64,000 bases of DNA from Chrysoperla carnea (taxonomy: Eukaryota; Arthropoda; Insecta; Neuroptera; Chrysopidae): positions 31,387,501 through 31,451,500 of the forward strand of contig NC_058341.1 in the NCBI RefSeq assembly GCF_905475395.1. The letters are read 5' to 3'. Shown piece after piece: positions 1 to 13,298 of the stretch (position 1 is the first letter of the stretch; every line of letters begins with the position of its first letter). A program made the translations under genes and the position numbers. Under the pieces are notes generated by a model. The model saw only the letters and a list, made by a program, of their open reading frames with translations, ran no database searches and was not told the origin of the DNA.

Positions 1-184
1 ACACTGTTTTCCACGTTGTCGTTCAGCTAAACAATACAAAGTAAAATATGGTTAAATATTTACTTACGAAATAAATAATAAATGTAGATAATTTTAGCGT
101 TTTCATATTCAAGTTGCTTACACGAAAGCTTAGTTCTACTTAATTTTGGTTCGAATGTTCTAAAAATTCTCAGAGTGCTTGAAT

Positions 185-655
185 TATATATATTAATAAG
201 TCGATACCCGCTTGCTTTGCTGGGTTTGAAAGTAAAGACCGGGAAAGACCATCGTGTTATAGTTTTCACCTCCCTTGCCCTAACTTTTTACCCTTCCATA
301 ACACTCTAAATTGGGATAGGGATTGTTTTACACAGGACAAATATATGTACAGTTTTCAATATTTTTTATTAGATGTAAAATAGCGATAATTGTTTGAATC
401 AGAACAGATGACCATGACGTGTTTTTTTACAATTTTATATTTTTACGTTTATCATATTTACATAAATCTTTAATTTATGGTTCAAAATCATGCTCATAGA
501 TGGCGCAGAGAAATGATTAAATTTATATTTTTTTTAAACATATATGTTTATAAATTATAACTCATGACTTAGTCTGATGTATGAGCTATATTGTAGAGTT
601 TGAATCCATTCAGTAGTTTTTGCGTAAAAGCGTCAAAAACAAACAAACAAAATTA
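185..655 (-). repeat. Helitron- or RTE-like dispersed repeat, reverse copy
   Basis: On the minus strand it reads GTTTGTTTGTTTTTGACGCTTTTACGCAAAAACTACTGAATGG, then ATACATCAG, GCGCCATCTATGAG and finally CAGCAAAGCAAGCGGGTA. These blocks recur at 8722-8906 and 56276-56497 and are typical of abundant non-autonomous repeats of insect genomes. Ends are approximate. Confidence 0.6.
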
Positions 656-3600
656 CTTTCATATTTATAATATATAGCAATGACGCTAAGAGAAGCTAGG
701 ATCCCGAGAATTTTATATTAAAATTTTGCTCGTCAATTCGAAATTGCATGCAGGCAGACACTCCCAGCTTCCTGACACTTGGTTTTTTTACATGGTTATA
801 AATCAAAAACTTTAAAATATTTTTGCCGTTTCACTTAACACATGCTTAAAGATGTTTTATTCTTTATGATATACTTAATTTCCCAACTAGAATGTACAAA
901 AAAAATGTCAAGTCGAAATCAGACGTATTTTTATTGCTTTGTAGAATAGCTCTTATACACCTTATACACATTGTAGTATTCATAAAAATATTGTTTGCAT
1001 ATATATAAAAAGAAGACACGAAGGGTGTATATTTTATGTAAATTTTCAAATGGCCGATACATAATAAGTCATTTTTGATCGACATATATCCTGTTACAAT
1101 TTTTACTATAGTGAATTAATTATTACTAGTGAATATAGTGTGATATATATCCTGAAAAATTATGAGTATAAATTTTTTATTACACAACACCTGTATTTAT
1201 AAATACACGTAACACGTATGGGGAAACCAATAAAAACGTACCTGCGTATATACACGGGAAAACATAAATAATATCCGTAAAAATTGGAATAAGAATACCT
1301 ATAGAATCAATGTGTCATAAATTATCGTGTTTACATATTTATATATATCATTATAGTATTTATGGTTCAATAACGAAATTATTTGTAAGCTTTTAATAAT
1401 TTATGTGTTATTAGAAATTATTATATTAATATATCGTTTCGCCATAACGTCCAAATTGTAACTGAAAATCCATTATCTCGTCCATCCATTATACCAACAG
1501 AAAATGATTTTCATTCAAGTCAAAAACAAAGCAGAATAATTAGGCTAGTTCTAACGTGACCGTTTTTTTTAACAAGAATGGTGTACCTTTGTTAAATTTT
1601 TTTGTTTTCTGAAATAATTATCAAAAATAATAATCATAAGTTATGACATTTAAAAAGTTATTACAGAACCTTCAGGAGCTAAGGCCTCACTTAACCATCT
1701 TTTTAAAAAAAAAAAAAAATGATGGTAGTCAAGTGGATACTTATAAAATGTTAAGAACATCTAACAACCTGTGTTATAAATTGTATAATCATTTTTCTGA
1801 TTATAGACTTTGATCATGGCAATTAATCACAGATTAAATGATTCACCGGCTTACCTTGTTGCCTTCATTCTCGTAATGAATAAATACTTATTATTATTAT
1901 TACATACATACGTAGGTCAGGGCCATATTTGAAATTTCAGAAGGACTGAAATTTTAGAGGAAATTGTCATGGTCGTGCTTTTTTTCTTTTATTGATTACA
2001 CAGAAGAGATTCCTGGGTCAACAGTATAAAAGGGAAGATAAAAATTTCCTTGAGCAAAGAAAAAAATTTCTTGGGCTCAGGAATTTTCTGGTCAAAAATA
2101 CATTTTAGAGACAGGTGGAGTTGTGTTATAAAATCCGTTTTGAGGCCCCTATAACACAATTAACTGTTGGCTTGGATTTCCAGGGGCAAAACTGTCCTTT
2201 TTTCTGTGATTTTATGACTTTACGCAACTACATAGGTCCTTAAAATTGCAGGAATTTGTTAGAGTTGATTATAACTAGGCCTCCTTTTTATTCCAAAATA
2301 CCATGGATTTTTGCTGTTTTTAAGGCTTTGAGCAATTTTCAAATTAAACTAGAAAGTCAAAAATGTATAAGTAAGTTAATTTTATGACAAGATAGTGCCT
2401 TTGGGGGATCTATTCCCAACCCACTTTTCTCCTAATATGTCGACTCAATTACCTAATAAGCATCTAATTAACGGAAAGCAGGACCATAGCGATGGATATC
2501 TGCTTTTTTTTCTATGTAGATATTCATCTATATTAAGATCATAACCAATTAACTAAAAATTTCCTAGTTTACCTAAAAGAAAATCCTCTGGCTATGATTT
2601 TTGCAGAAAAAAAATTGTAGGGGTAACTTTGACAACCGTCTCTCAATAGTACAATATTTCAAATATCTCAAGTTGCTCTGAAATGATTGCCAAATACTGC
2701 GACTAGCCCCAGACCTTAAAAACGTATGAGTGTAGTACATACATAGGTAATATGTAACGCTCTGACAATGTTCTCATCTTGTGGTTTTGTTTTTGAAAAA
2801 ATTAAATTTAACTTTAAAACAAAAAAATAAAATTGTTTGACGTACGATTACGAACATAAATTTTCCTAGAATGCAACAATACAATAGAAATATTTGCATG
2901 CATATAATAAATAATATCTTTGAATTTTTCTTCGTTTCGTATTGGATTACCTACACTTGAAACGTATTTAAATTTGTACAGAATGTTAAGGAACTGGTAA
3001 ACCAAGAATCAAATGTATGTGCAATATTTGAAGAATATTAATCAAAGTGAATTGCTTAATGCGATAAAAAAAATGTATAATGTATTTAAATAAAGATAGG
3101 GAACAAAATTTTACGTTCTGAATATTTTCCTAGCTAAACTTAGACGGTTTAAGGTGAAATTTTGTATATAAATGGACCTTGTTACTTTTTTGAGTAAAGA
3201 AAAATTGTATTGGAGCTAAAGTTTTGAAAGAAAATATTCATTTTGAATATTCCTTAGTCCTTTTCTAGTGGTTTAACGTGACGCCTTATATATTTACGTA
3301 TTGCCTATGAACGTATTTATGTGCTTCGCGTAACCAAAGATTAGTAACTGTAGTGTGTAGCACGATTTTTGCAACATCTAGTTATACAACGCCCCTTTTA
3401 CACTTCCTTGTCCTGAGACATATCGAAAATATGTTATTTTTCAGATTTCAATAGAAACATCCATGTTGCTAAGTCTCTCAACTCAGTTTGATAAATTTAT
3501 AAGCAAAAAAGGACGTTTATAATTCCAAAAAGCTCTACTGCAATATGGACTTCGTGGTATACAAGGGCATTAAAAACAATATCGCAGTGAGAGTAGAAGT

Positions 3601-5099
3601 AGCAAGAAAAAAGGGAGCAAACTTCAAAAAGTAAAATATGTTTGAAGGTTTGAGATTTTAAGAATAACAGAGTGAGACACTTGAGCATCGATTGAGCATT
3701 GAAAGAGAATTAGAAAACCTAGAAAAAAAAGTGAAAAACCCTTCAAATTAAGGATAGCACCTACTACGATTTATTAATAAACTTTAAAGGCTAGAAAGTC
3801 ATACTAGCGAAAATGATTTTTTTCCAAACTACAGAAAAGCACACAACAGCTAGACAAAATCAAACTAAATTGCATTCTGAAAGTAGAATGCGATAACAAA
3901 GTTTGGGTGAAACATGGACTTATTATGTTGCAACTTCGAAATGCAATTCAGACTTCCGTGATTTGGAAGTTTTGGGAAGGAAATGAAAGAAAACGAACAA
4001 CTTTGAAGACAATTTAAATGTTTTGATCGAAAACTGGATATAGCGGGTATTAGTTAGTAATTTATTGATTTTTTATATTCTTTGCAAATTTAAAAGTTAT
4101 ACTTGTTTGATAAGCATTTATAAATCGATTTGGTAGCCGCAGGCAATTTCAACTAGTAATTGGATAATTTATATTTATTCAATTATTTTGTGATATTCAA
4201 ATAATTTAGAAATTTTATTTTAATTTTAACAAGAATTTTTGTTCAGATTTAATGTTACATGAATTAATATTTCTTTTGTAATTGATTATGACAAGACCAA
4301 CTAGAAAACATTTAATTGAGAATAGGTATATATAAAAAAAAGGTAATAAAAAATCAGATTATATCTATAAAATTATTTGATATAAACAATAAAATTTTAT
4401 TATAACTATTTTTTTCACCCAAAAATTAAATACATAAAATTTTTTTATATCAAAATAAGATCAAACAAGAAGATATATTAACCAACGATGGTTCAGTGTT
4501 CTGATTTGGAACACAGATTATTATAACTCTATTTAAATTTGAGCAAAAAAAAGATATATTCGAGAACTCTAAAGAGTAGAAATCTAAAAAAGGTCAAGTT
4601 TTCCAAAATATAACTTCCAGGGTCAAAATTAATTTGATTTTCAAATGAAAAAGTTTTGGTGATTTTGAAAGTAATAATCAGAATTTCATCACACGTAGTC
4701 AGCGTAGCTTTAAAATAAAAAATTTCCCATTGAAATACGTTCATAAGTTTTGGAGTGCCAACCACATGGACATCTAACCGACGGACCACATTGGCAAAAT
4801 TATTATAGAAAGAATCATTGTCCCTAAATACCAGTAACGAAGTAGTAGTGAAAGTAGATAAGTCTACTAAATTGATGGCACGAAACTGCCTTTTTAGCCC
4901 GAAAATTGAAAGTTAAACTAGTTTTTATTAAGATCAAACTAAATAGACAGCTATAAAACTAGCTTTTTGGTACAAATCTTGTATGTCACGATGAGATGCC
5001 GGAAGCGTTAATTGCTTTTTTCTTCCCATCGCTTCCACCATATTTCGATAAATAAACGATTGTTTGTTTTAAATTATTAAATTATTGTTTAAACAAAAG
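656..5099. other. AT-rich non-coding stretch
   Basis: No gene is recognisable. A block near 2105-2160 (GGAGTTGTGTTATAAAATCC, GAGGCCCCTATAACAC) has a diverged relative at about 5515-5570, so old dispersed repeats are present. Reading frames of up to 86 residues are AT-rich chance frames. Confidence 0.5.
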
Positions 5100-5143
5100 G
5101 TAAATAATAATGATTAACATGTAATAATAATGATTAACATGTA
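5100..5143 (+). repeat. short tandem duplication
   Basis: TAATAATAATGATTAACATG is present twice in succession. Confidence 0.7.
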
Positions 5144-5615
5144 AGAGCTTGAAGCATTCAAACTTTGGTTAAATAAACGTTTGCACTTTTACGTAACAAA
5201 GTCCTAAAATTTTACTATCAGACCACAATTATTAAATTTATATTAATAAACAGAAAATTTTATTCCAAAGTTAATAAAAATATTTTTATTGTAATAAATT
5301 TAATTTTTTCCTATACTTTGCAAAAATAAATATAAAAATCTGATATTCTCTTTGAATTATAACTTCATTTTATCAACCATCCATGCCAGAGCTAAAATCA
5401 TTTTAATTGGTCAATAAAATTTACAAGTAGCAAAAAGAAAAATAATATAAAACTTATGCATATTTTCAATCATAAATTCCACAAAAATATAGACTGATGT
5501 ACTGTATCAAAGGTCAGAGAAGAGTGGGTTTGTTATAAATCCATCTTGCAGCCCCTAGAAAACTATTTAAGAGGTCCCGTGACTCGATATGTATAGCTTT
5601 ATAGACTGGAATTCA

Positions 5616-6045
5616 CGATTAACCCTGTCTATTATACGGGTTTTTCACTTAATTATCGATTAAATACTATTTAAATAATTATTTAATACACTATTTTAAA
5701 ACTATTGACCATGCACTAAGATACGTTTCGCAGAGATACTATTAGTCTGTTTTTGGGGGCAGACAAGGGGGCAGAAGATGTAGCGCTCAGCTGTACGTGC
5801 CTTAGCGCAGGGTCAATATTTATAAATATAAGGTATTAAATAATTAGTTAAGTCGATAATTAGGTAAAAAAAATCGTATAACATAAAGGGTCAATCGTTA
5901 ATCCCAGTCTATTATAAGGTTTTTATGATTCATTAAATAGTACTTAAATAATTATTTAAAAACTTATATTTATAAATAGTAGCCCAGCACTGTTAAGTAC
6001 GTTAAGCTTCGCGCACCATCTTCTGCGCCCTCTTCAAAAAAGAGT
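5616..6045. repeat. compound direct and inverted repeat block
   Basis: A segment of about 100 bp at 5616-5730 (CGATTAACCCTGTCTATTAT onward) recurs in direct orientation at about 5894-6005 and inverted at about 5820-5893. GCAGAAGATG-type and CATCTTCTGC sequences also pair (about 5770 and 6018). This nested arrangement suggests a palindromic MITE inserted into or duplicated within another copy. Coordinates of the sub-blocks are approximate. Confidence 0.6.
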
Positions 6046-8721
6046 TCCAGACAAAATTTGTAGAAAATTTTATCTTCTACAACTTTTATTATAAATGTTA
6101 ATACGATTGAAGGCAAAAGAAACGAGATATTCACAAAAATTGATTTTCGATATTTTTGACCTTGAATATCTAAGGACGAGCACGCGTGACCATATGTGAC
6201 TTTTGAGACAGAATTTGTACTATCAAAATAGGTTTGTACAAAAATTCAGTTTATTCCGTTAGATTCCCAGGTGAAACCCAAAGATGATTGGATTATTAAT
6301 GTTTTCCAACATGTTTTAAACATTAAATAATAAGAAGCATCGAATGAGGGGAAAATATGAGCATAGTTACAGAGCTCTGCTTTTCACAAGTTTTTATTTG
6401 TATGAAACAAATATATGACAGATTATAGTGCTACCAAAACGTAAAATGTACGCATAAATTATTTTAATGTCTGATTTTATTATACATAAAATTGTTAGTT
6501 TATGATGAATTCAGTAATGTGTAAAAAAATGTGGTTTTAATAAACAGTTAATTAAATGCGATTGCAAATATTTTTTAAGTCATTTTAACCCTGAATTATT
6601 TTAACACTTACATTCACAGACCGAATTATTAAAAATATTTCTACATATTTTGAAACATTATATCTGCAAAGTTATAAAGCTAACCTGTTTGTTACAAAAG
6701 TCTGCAATTACAAAACTTCACAGGGGTTTTTAACTGCTACTTAAAGAATTTTATCCAATGAAGCCAGTAACATATTAAAACCTCATGATAACTTTTGTCC
6801 CATATATGGGAAAAGTAATGAACATAAGCTAAAACACTCCTATAAACTAAAAAAGTTAGTTTCAACACACGAGGATCACCTGGGAATATAAAATCACAAA
6901 TCCTGTCGTCCAAATGAATATCGTCAAAGAACCTGTACGAAAAGCTACTATTTCAAAGCGATTATGGAAAATTGATCAAAAAATAATCTTTTATTCTGTT
7001 TTAAATTCAATCCAGAAAACCAACTAATATCCGTTAAAAATTTAAAACTACCGGTGTCGTGAACTAAAAATTAATTTCGTTAACACCAACAATAATACTT
7101 AAAAAGATTTGGCGTCTACGCCGGTCAGGGATACACTTTGTATTGATATTACATTACATTATAAATAAAACACAACAGATTATAAATATCTTATTTATGT
7201 GTTTTGTTAGTCTCAAAAATATAATTTTCATTTTTTAAAACAATAAAAAATGTAATAAAAAAAATCTATTAAATATGAAAAATATTTAATTAGGTAAATA
7301 GTATCATCTTCCCAATTAAAAATTATTTTTAATTAATTAAATGAGAATGTCACGCATGCAAGTGTAATATTGTAGTCTTATTAACATTAGTAGCCTACCG
7401 ATTTTACACCGATTTATTCAAAACTTCGGAACTAAGAACGACATCTAGACACAGCTTAACGATTTTATAATTGCATAAAAATTCCATGTGCTGGATTTGA
7501 TATCTTGAATGGAAAGTGAAATAATATATTACACATCTAGGGAGCAAAAGTAAAGAATGAAAGAACTATTTTTCTCCTCGACGGAGGCTGAAAGCGGCAA
7601 ACTCGTTTTGCACAACGGGACGAAACTTGACACTTTCTGCAAGGAGGTGCGAAAAATGTTTTTGACAATATCACAATATGCCGAACTATTTTATGAGTGA
7701 AATGTTCAAAAGAAAGTTGTAAGGAATAAAGTCTATCAAAAATTACAAACTGTGAGATCAGATCGGAAATAAATTACAATGAAAAATTTCTAATAAAAAA
7801 CAAGTATTGACGATTCCTCAAGCGATTTAGTCAATTTTATGTCCTAAATGTTTGAACACACAAGAGTTAAAAATTATGAAGAAACCACCTTAAACGATTG
7901 TATTACATTTATTTTTAATATTTGAAATTATATTTGATAATAAAAAAAATTTGATGCATATATGAAATATTATATTCTAGTAGTAATATCAAAAAGAGGA
8001 TAAACTTTTGTACCTTGGGTCACCATTACTTTTGAAACTTATTGCTATCAAGAATGAGTAAGCAACCGAGCGAAAGGTTGTCCAGGTATTGTCCTTGCAT
8101 TTGAAAAATGTAAGAAATATTACATTCACTGTTTATTTATTTACAATATGACTATTGTTTTGTGTTATATATCAAATTGTAATTTTTATTTCGAAAAAAT
8201 CTATTCGGAAAATGTTTTGAACTTGAAATTTGACATAAGTGTGCCTTATAAAACATTATTCCGGTTTAAAAAGGAATACCGAAAAACTAATTTTATTTTT
8301 GATAAAAAACAAGCTTATCTATTCTTTTGAAAAATAATAATGGTTTTGCACAAAAAATTAACTAACAGTAACTGCTAATTGCAATTAAAACCACATACTG
8401 AACCATTGATCAATGACTTTTCGTACCTAGATACTTAATTTAACCATTATTTTGCCCGATAATTATTTAAGCATGCTTATAAGTATTACGAGAAGAAAAG
8501 AATTAACCCCGAATCAATCAAAAAAGCAATTGAAGCTATTACTGAGCAATCAAAGTAGAGAACGGCTGAATAAGAAACTTTTTGAGTTATCAATGCTGCA
8601 ATCACAAACGTTGTTTAACGATGTTTCCTGGAGTAAAGTATAAAGAAGAGAGCATTTTAAGATACAAACAGTGAAGAAATTCAAAGTACCTTAGAATAAA
8701 ATCCTTTTGAAATCAAAGATA
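6046..8721. other. AT-rich non-coding stretch
   Basis: I see no gene, RNA or repeat with clear ends. A slightly GC-richer patch at 7570-7650 has no recognisable coding content. Confidence 0.5.
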
Positions 8722-8906
8722 TTTGTTTGTTTGTTTGTTACGCTTTCACGCAAAAACTAGCGAATGGATTTTAATGAAACTGTACAATAATATAACTCAT
8801 ACATCAGAATAACATATGAGCTATAACTTATAAAGATATATTTAAAAAAAATTAAAATTAAGAAATTTATTCTGACATTTAACTCCTCCATCTATGATAT
8901 ACATGT
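8722..8906 (+). repeat. Helitron- or RTE-like dispersed repeat, partial copy
   Basis: It begins with a TTTG tract (TTTGTTTGTTTGTTTGTTA), followed by CGCTTTCACGCAAAAACTAG, AATGGATTTTAATGAAAC, ATACATCAGAATAACATATG and CTCCATCTATGAT. It is truncated before the AGCGGGT end seen in the copy at 56276. Confidence 0.65.
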
Positions 8907-10507
8907 AGATGTAAATGGTAATCCAAGGTGCAGCACTCACCCGTAATAATAAAATAATTTTATAGACTCTCTCATGTGTACATTAAAAACTATACCAAAC
9001 ATACACAAGTATTATTACTATAACAAAAGTTTTGTGTATTGTTAGTTAAACTTACAACCTGTAATTCAAATGGAACTTAATGTTTCGGCATAAAATTTCA
9101 AGTGCATTATTAAAAATGATAGCCCAGTCACGAAAAATGAATATACCTACACTAGACGTATATACAACCGGTATGGTATAGGCACCAAGTTTATTATTTT
9201 ATATACAATTTGGTTGAATGGCCGTTGTGCCGCTATTATTATGCTGTATTTTTTTTTAAAAATTTTATAAAATCTCCGAAATATTGAGAATGTGCTGAAG
9301 TTTTAGTAAAGACAATCTCCTATGGGTGTGGAAACATCAAAAGTTCATGAACCATTTGTAATTGATCATAAATGCCGAGATGCTATATTGAGTTTGATAA
9401 AGAATTTCTAGCCCAAACGGATGCATTACAGCAAAGAAAGAGGCAGTGAAAGAGACAGGTAATCATTCTTTCTTGTTCACGGCCCAAACGTACAACATAT
9501 TTGCCGCAAGTGCCTTGAAGTGACCATAACTACGTTGCCTATATAGACACTTGGATATTATACTCACAAACACTCCAATTGTCCTCCAACCATATCTCCC
9601 TTACTTCTTTTCTCTTTTATTTTACTGCTGTACTAAATTGATATCATTTAAGAGTAAATTTTCATTCGCAAAGAGTAAAAAAAATTTTATATCTAATAAA
9701 GCTAAATGATAATATCCCAAAACTTCGGTTTTCTGATTTCCAAAATAAAGAGTCAATTGTAATTCCCATTTACGATCGTTATCAATATATTAATTGATAA
9801 ATATTTTCCTGTGCCATATCGCAAAACTAATGTGTAACTAGAAAAAGGTATCGTTCGTATTTCAACGATTTATCTGTCTCTTATGTAAAGAATTCTAGTT
9901 TATTGGTGATATATGAATACGACACTATAGTTTGTACAGTTTATTAATCAATAATTCCCCAAAAAGAATATTAATCTATAACATTGATGATATTAATGAC
10001 AAACTATTTTTTGCCTTAAGATCATTAAGTTACGGCCTGCATATGAACCGTCTCCAAAAAAAGGTTAAATTTTTTTTCTTTTTTCGCTTTAGTTTATAAT
10101 TAATTAAAATTAAACCACATTGAAAAGCAGCCGTCAGTTTTCCTAAATTCTCATAAAATATTCTCATTTCAAGTATATATCATTTGATATCTACCATGAA
10201 TCACAGAATGATTCAAAATATATTTGATTCTTGGTACCACATCTTACCCTACCACTAATAAGTTATTAACACTCATAAGAAGAAATTGACTTCTTGACGC
10301 ACGAAAATTAAACTTCTACATAAAAAGCTTCTTTACGAATACTAATACAAAACCATTGATTCTTTATCGATATTAACATCCATTCATATTTTCTAAATTG
10401 AATATCGAATTTTATGAACCTATTCAATATTGAATATATTAAAATATGAATGTACTAAAATAGACAATAAGAAGATGACAGAATCATAAATTGCAGGGAG
10501 CATTATA
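8907..10507. other. AT-rich non-coding stretch
   Basis: Nothing recognisable is present on either strand. Confidence 0.5.
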
Positions 10508-10965
10508 TACAGTGTGTCCAATAAAGCGGCACCATATGGAAAACTTCATTTGTTTTATGAATAAATTTGCATCTGCATGGCCTCAAACGCCATATTAAAT
10601 AATCTCTGAATTTGTCAGTGCATCCTAGAATAATGTTAATTTGAAGAAATAATGCCATCAATGCCAATACAGAGAAAAGTAAAAATAACAGAATATGTTT
10701 TTTCTTGGTAGATGGATAATATTGGATATCTGTCCGTACTTTTCAATTAAAGTCAAGTTTTCTTAATAAATATTGTCGATATTGCAAAAAAATAAAATTA
10801 ACTCCTGACAAATATCACCTCTTGTAGGAATGCAAAATATTGATATCTAATTATTTCATTTTGCGCTTTATAGACCAAAGTTTTTTTTCAGGAATATCTT
10901 TTTTTAATAAAATATAATAATAATAAAGCTTTCCATAGAGAACCGTGTTAATTGGACACCTTGTA
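10508..10965. mobile_element. MITE with imperfect 35-bp inverted ends
   Basis: The left end TACAGTGTGTCCAATAAAGC and the right end TTAATTGGACACCTTGTA are imperfect inverted repeats, continuing to TATGGAAA / TTTCCATA. The GTGTCC-type ends flanked by TA-rich sequence resemble common insect DNA-transposon ends. No ORF is seen. The superfamily is uncertain. Confidence 0.55.
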
Positions 10966-11278
10966 TGTGTATATAATATTTATGGCAAAAAAATTGGTGT
11001 TTTTTATTACTAGCGTATATTTTTTCTTTGCTGGTTCTATAAAGATTTTTGTTCCAGGTGGGTATATTATAAATCTAATGTTTACATCACTGCTGCTAAG
11101 AAAATTGCAAGCGATTTTTTAAAGTGAGATGCTTTCATAATTATCTTTTAAACAACTTTACGTGGGCCCTAACTTTCAATTTTAAATAACTAACTGTAAA
11201 TTTTATTTTCATTTAGGCATCAGAAATTCTTCAGCGAAGCGGGTTGGTATCTGCGATTGAATGTGTAATTATTTTAGT

Positions 11279-11836
11279 CTACAGTACAGAGGGTATGATT
11301 TCGTGACTAACACACTCACGAAACTTCACGAGTGGCATTTTTCATTTCACTGTAACCTACAACATTTTACGAAAACTTTGGAAATTGGGGCGGTAGCATA
11401 ATAAAACGTATAGTCGTTAAACTGGCATGTTTAAGGCGTAGGTCTGAGAAAACGGCTCATGAAATATGTAGGCCAGTATGAACATTCAATTTTACTTATA
11501 TTAATTAAACAATTGTGTAAAAATTAGCCAGTTTCTCATAAATTTTCATATTCCCGTTTTTCGACATGTTGGGAGTGGAGGTCACACCAAACGGCACAAT
11601 ATTTTGTAGGCCACTACTATTCATATATCTTGCATTCAAGAAAAAAGCAAACGCGGTTGTTCATATTTTTTAATAGGTCGTTTAATTGACATGTTTCCCG
11701 CCTTCCCCATCTTGAAAACGCCCCAATTTCCAAAATTTTCGTAAATAAAAATGTTGTAGCTTACACTGAAATGAAGCCACTCACGAAGTTTCGTGAGTGT
11801 GTTTGTCACGAAATCATACCCTCCTCTGTACTGTAG
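11279..11836. mobile_element. MITE with about 115-bp terminal inverted repeats
   Basis: Left arm 11279-11392 (CTACAGTACAGAGGGTATGA onward) and right arm 11719-11836 (ending TACCCTCCTCTGTACTGTAG) are inverted copies with small indels. ATTATTT occurs just outside both ends, a possible part of a 9-11 bp target duplication as in Mutator-like elements, but the left flank is offset. Each arm has its own small inverted motif, CACTCACGAARYTTCRYGAGTG. Confidence 0.8.
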
Positions 11837-12649
11837 ATTATTTGTGAATAGTGTTATTACAAGCGTTATAATTAACAAGAAGTTTCGTAAATATATTCTG
11901 AACGTTTACAAAGTATAATAAACTTTTATAAAACATAATATTTTAATATACAATTTTATAAGTGCACTGTAATATTAAGAAATAAGATATATAAGTACTA
12001 CACATAACTATAAGGCAGTTCATTTAAAACAACAACAAAAAAACTACATTTTCAATACTAAAAAAATGGAGTAGGTACCCAAAGATGATGATATTCTTCT
12101 ACACTATAGCTACGGATACGAGTACAATATATACAACAAACTACAAGAAGAAGAACGATGATGGTGGAGTAAAGGGTTTCTAATTTGTTTAACAACATAC
12201 ATAACATAGTTGCTAAGTATAATAATTATCTATAATTGGCATTTCAAACAAGAATTATATACTCCTTTCATATTATAAACAAATACTTTTATATATACAA
12301 AGTATGTATAATTCAGTACTATGTTTAACATGAAATTTTATGCTTTGTTATAGTAATTTTTATTGAGATAATTTTTAATCAGTTTTCTTTTGATTATACT
12401 TAATTAGTATCGATTTTACCTTGGCATCGTATAGGTTTTCTAAAAAAAACCAGGTCAAGCTTAAAATCCATACAAGAAAAAAACTCATCCAACATAAAAA
12501 GCGAAAAAAAGGTCTGAAAAGATGACACCCTCAAAAGGAACATTCTTGACAATAACTTAATCTTAGGTATATGCAAATTTTCGAACCTCTACTCGAGTTT
12601 GGAGAGGCTGTCGAGATGGGCGACGTCTAAAATATCACCAAAACACATG

Positions 12650-12985
12650 ATTTTGATACCATAGTGTTGATTACACTGTCACATTACACATACATACATG
12701 TCACACATATATAACTGATATTCCCTAATAATACATACTGTTCAATTTGAGCCTAATTTGCGACCTCACAGGTAAATAGGGATATTTACGAAAAAATGTT
12801 TCAATCAAAAGTTAATTTTTTTTTATAATGAACATTTTTTACATTTAAGCTTTTGTGATCTCTCTCTAACGATTTACAAGATGAGTCCAACGGACCCAAG
12901 ACCCAATTGATCTATATTGCTCATTTACGAACTCGATCTCATTTTTTACGTCCTCAGCTCGCTATAAAAATTTCAGCTTGATTTC
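12650..12985 (+). repeat. dispersed repeat E, truncated diverged copy 4
   Basis: The region matches the middle of the family (CACATACATACATGTCACAC; CAAGACCCAATTGATCTA; AAAATTTCAGCTTGAT) but lacks the first 50 bp or so, the tetranucleotide tract and the terminal hairpin. Confidence 0.7.
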
Positions 12986-13228
12986 AGCCGTGTTTCCTAA
13001 CCTTTCAATTTTTCCCAACATAATATGCATATATTTAAGACATCCTGTAACAGAAGCAGATACGATAGATTCACTGATTTAACCATAATTATCGGTTCGA
13101 AGGTTGATTTCAAAATAAAGGATAGCATTAAAATTTTGCCTTAAAAACCAAATTTACCAAAAAATATAGCTTAATTCATTTCAGAGTAAGTATTATAATG
13201 GGACATAAAATTAACATTTTTGTTTTTT

Positions 13229-13298
13229 CCATTGATAAAGGGGGGCGCAGTCGAATTTTCGCACCCCGGTACTCAATATGGTTAAGACGGCCCTGATA
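13229..13298 (-). mobile_element. solo terminal sequence of a hAT-type element
   Basis: On the minus strand the sequence starts CAGGGCCGTCTTAACCATAT and continues TTGAGTACCGGGGTGCGAAA, a GC-rich end typical of hAT elements in insects. No partner end was found within the preceding 1.5 kb, so it is a fragment. Confidence 0.5.
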
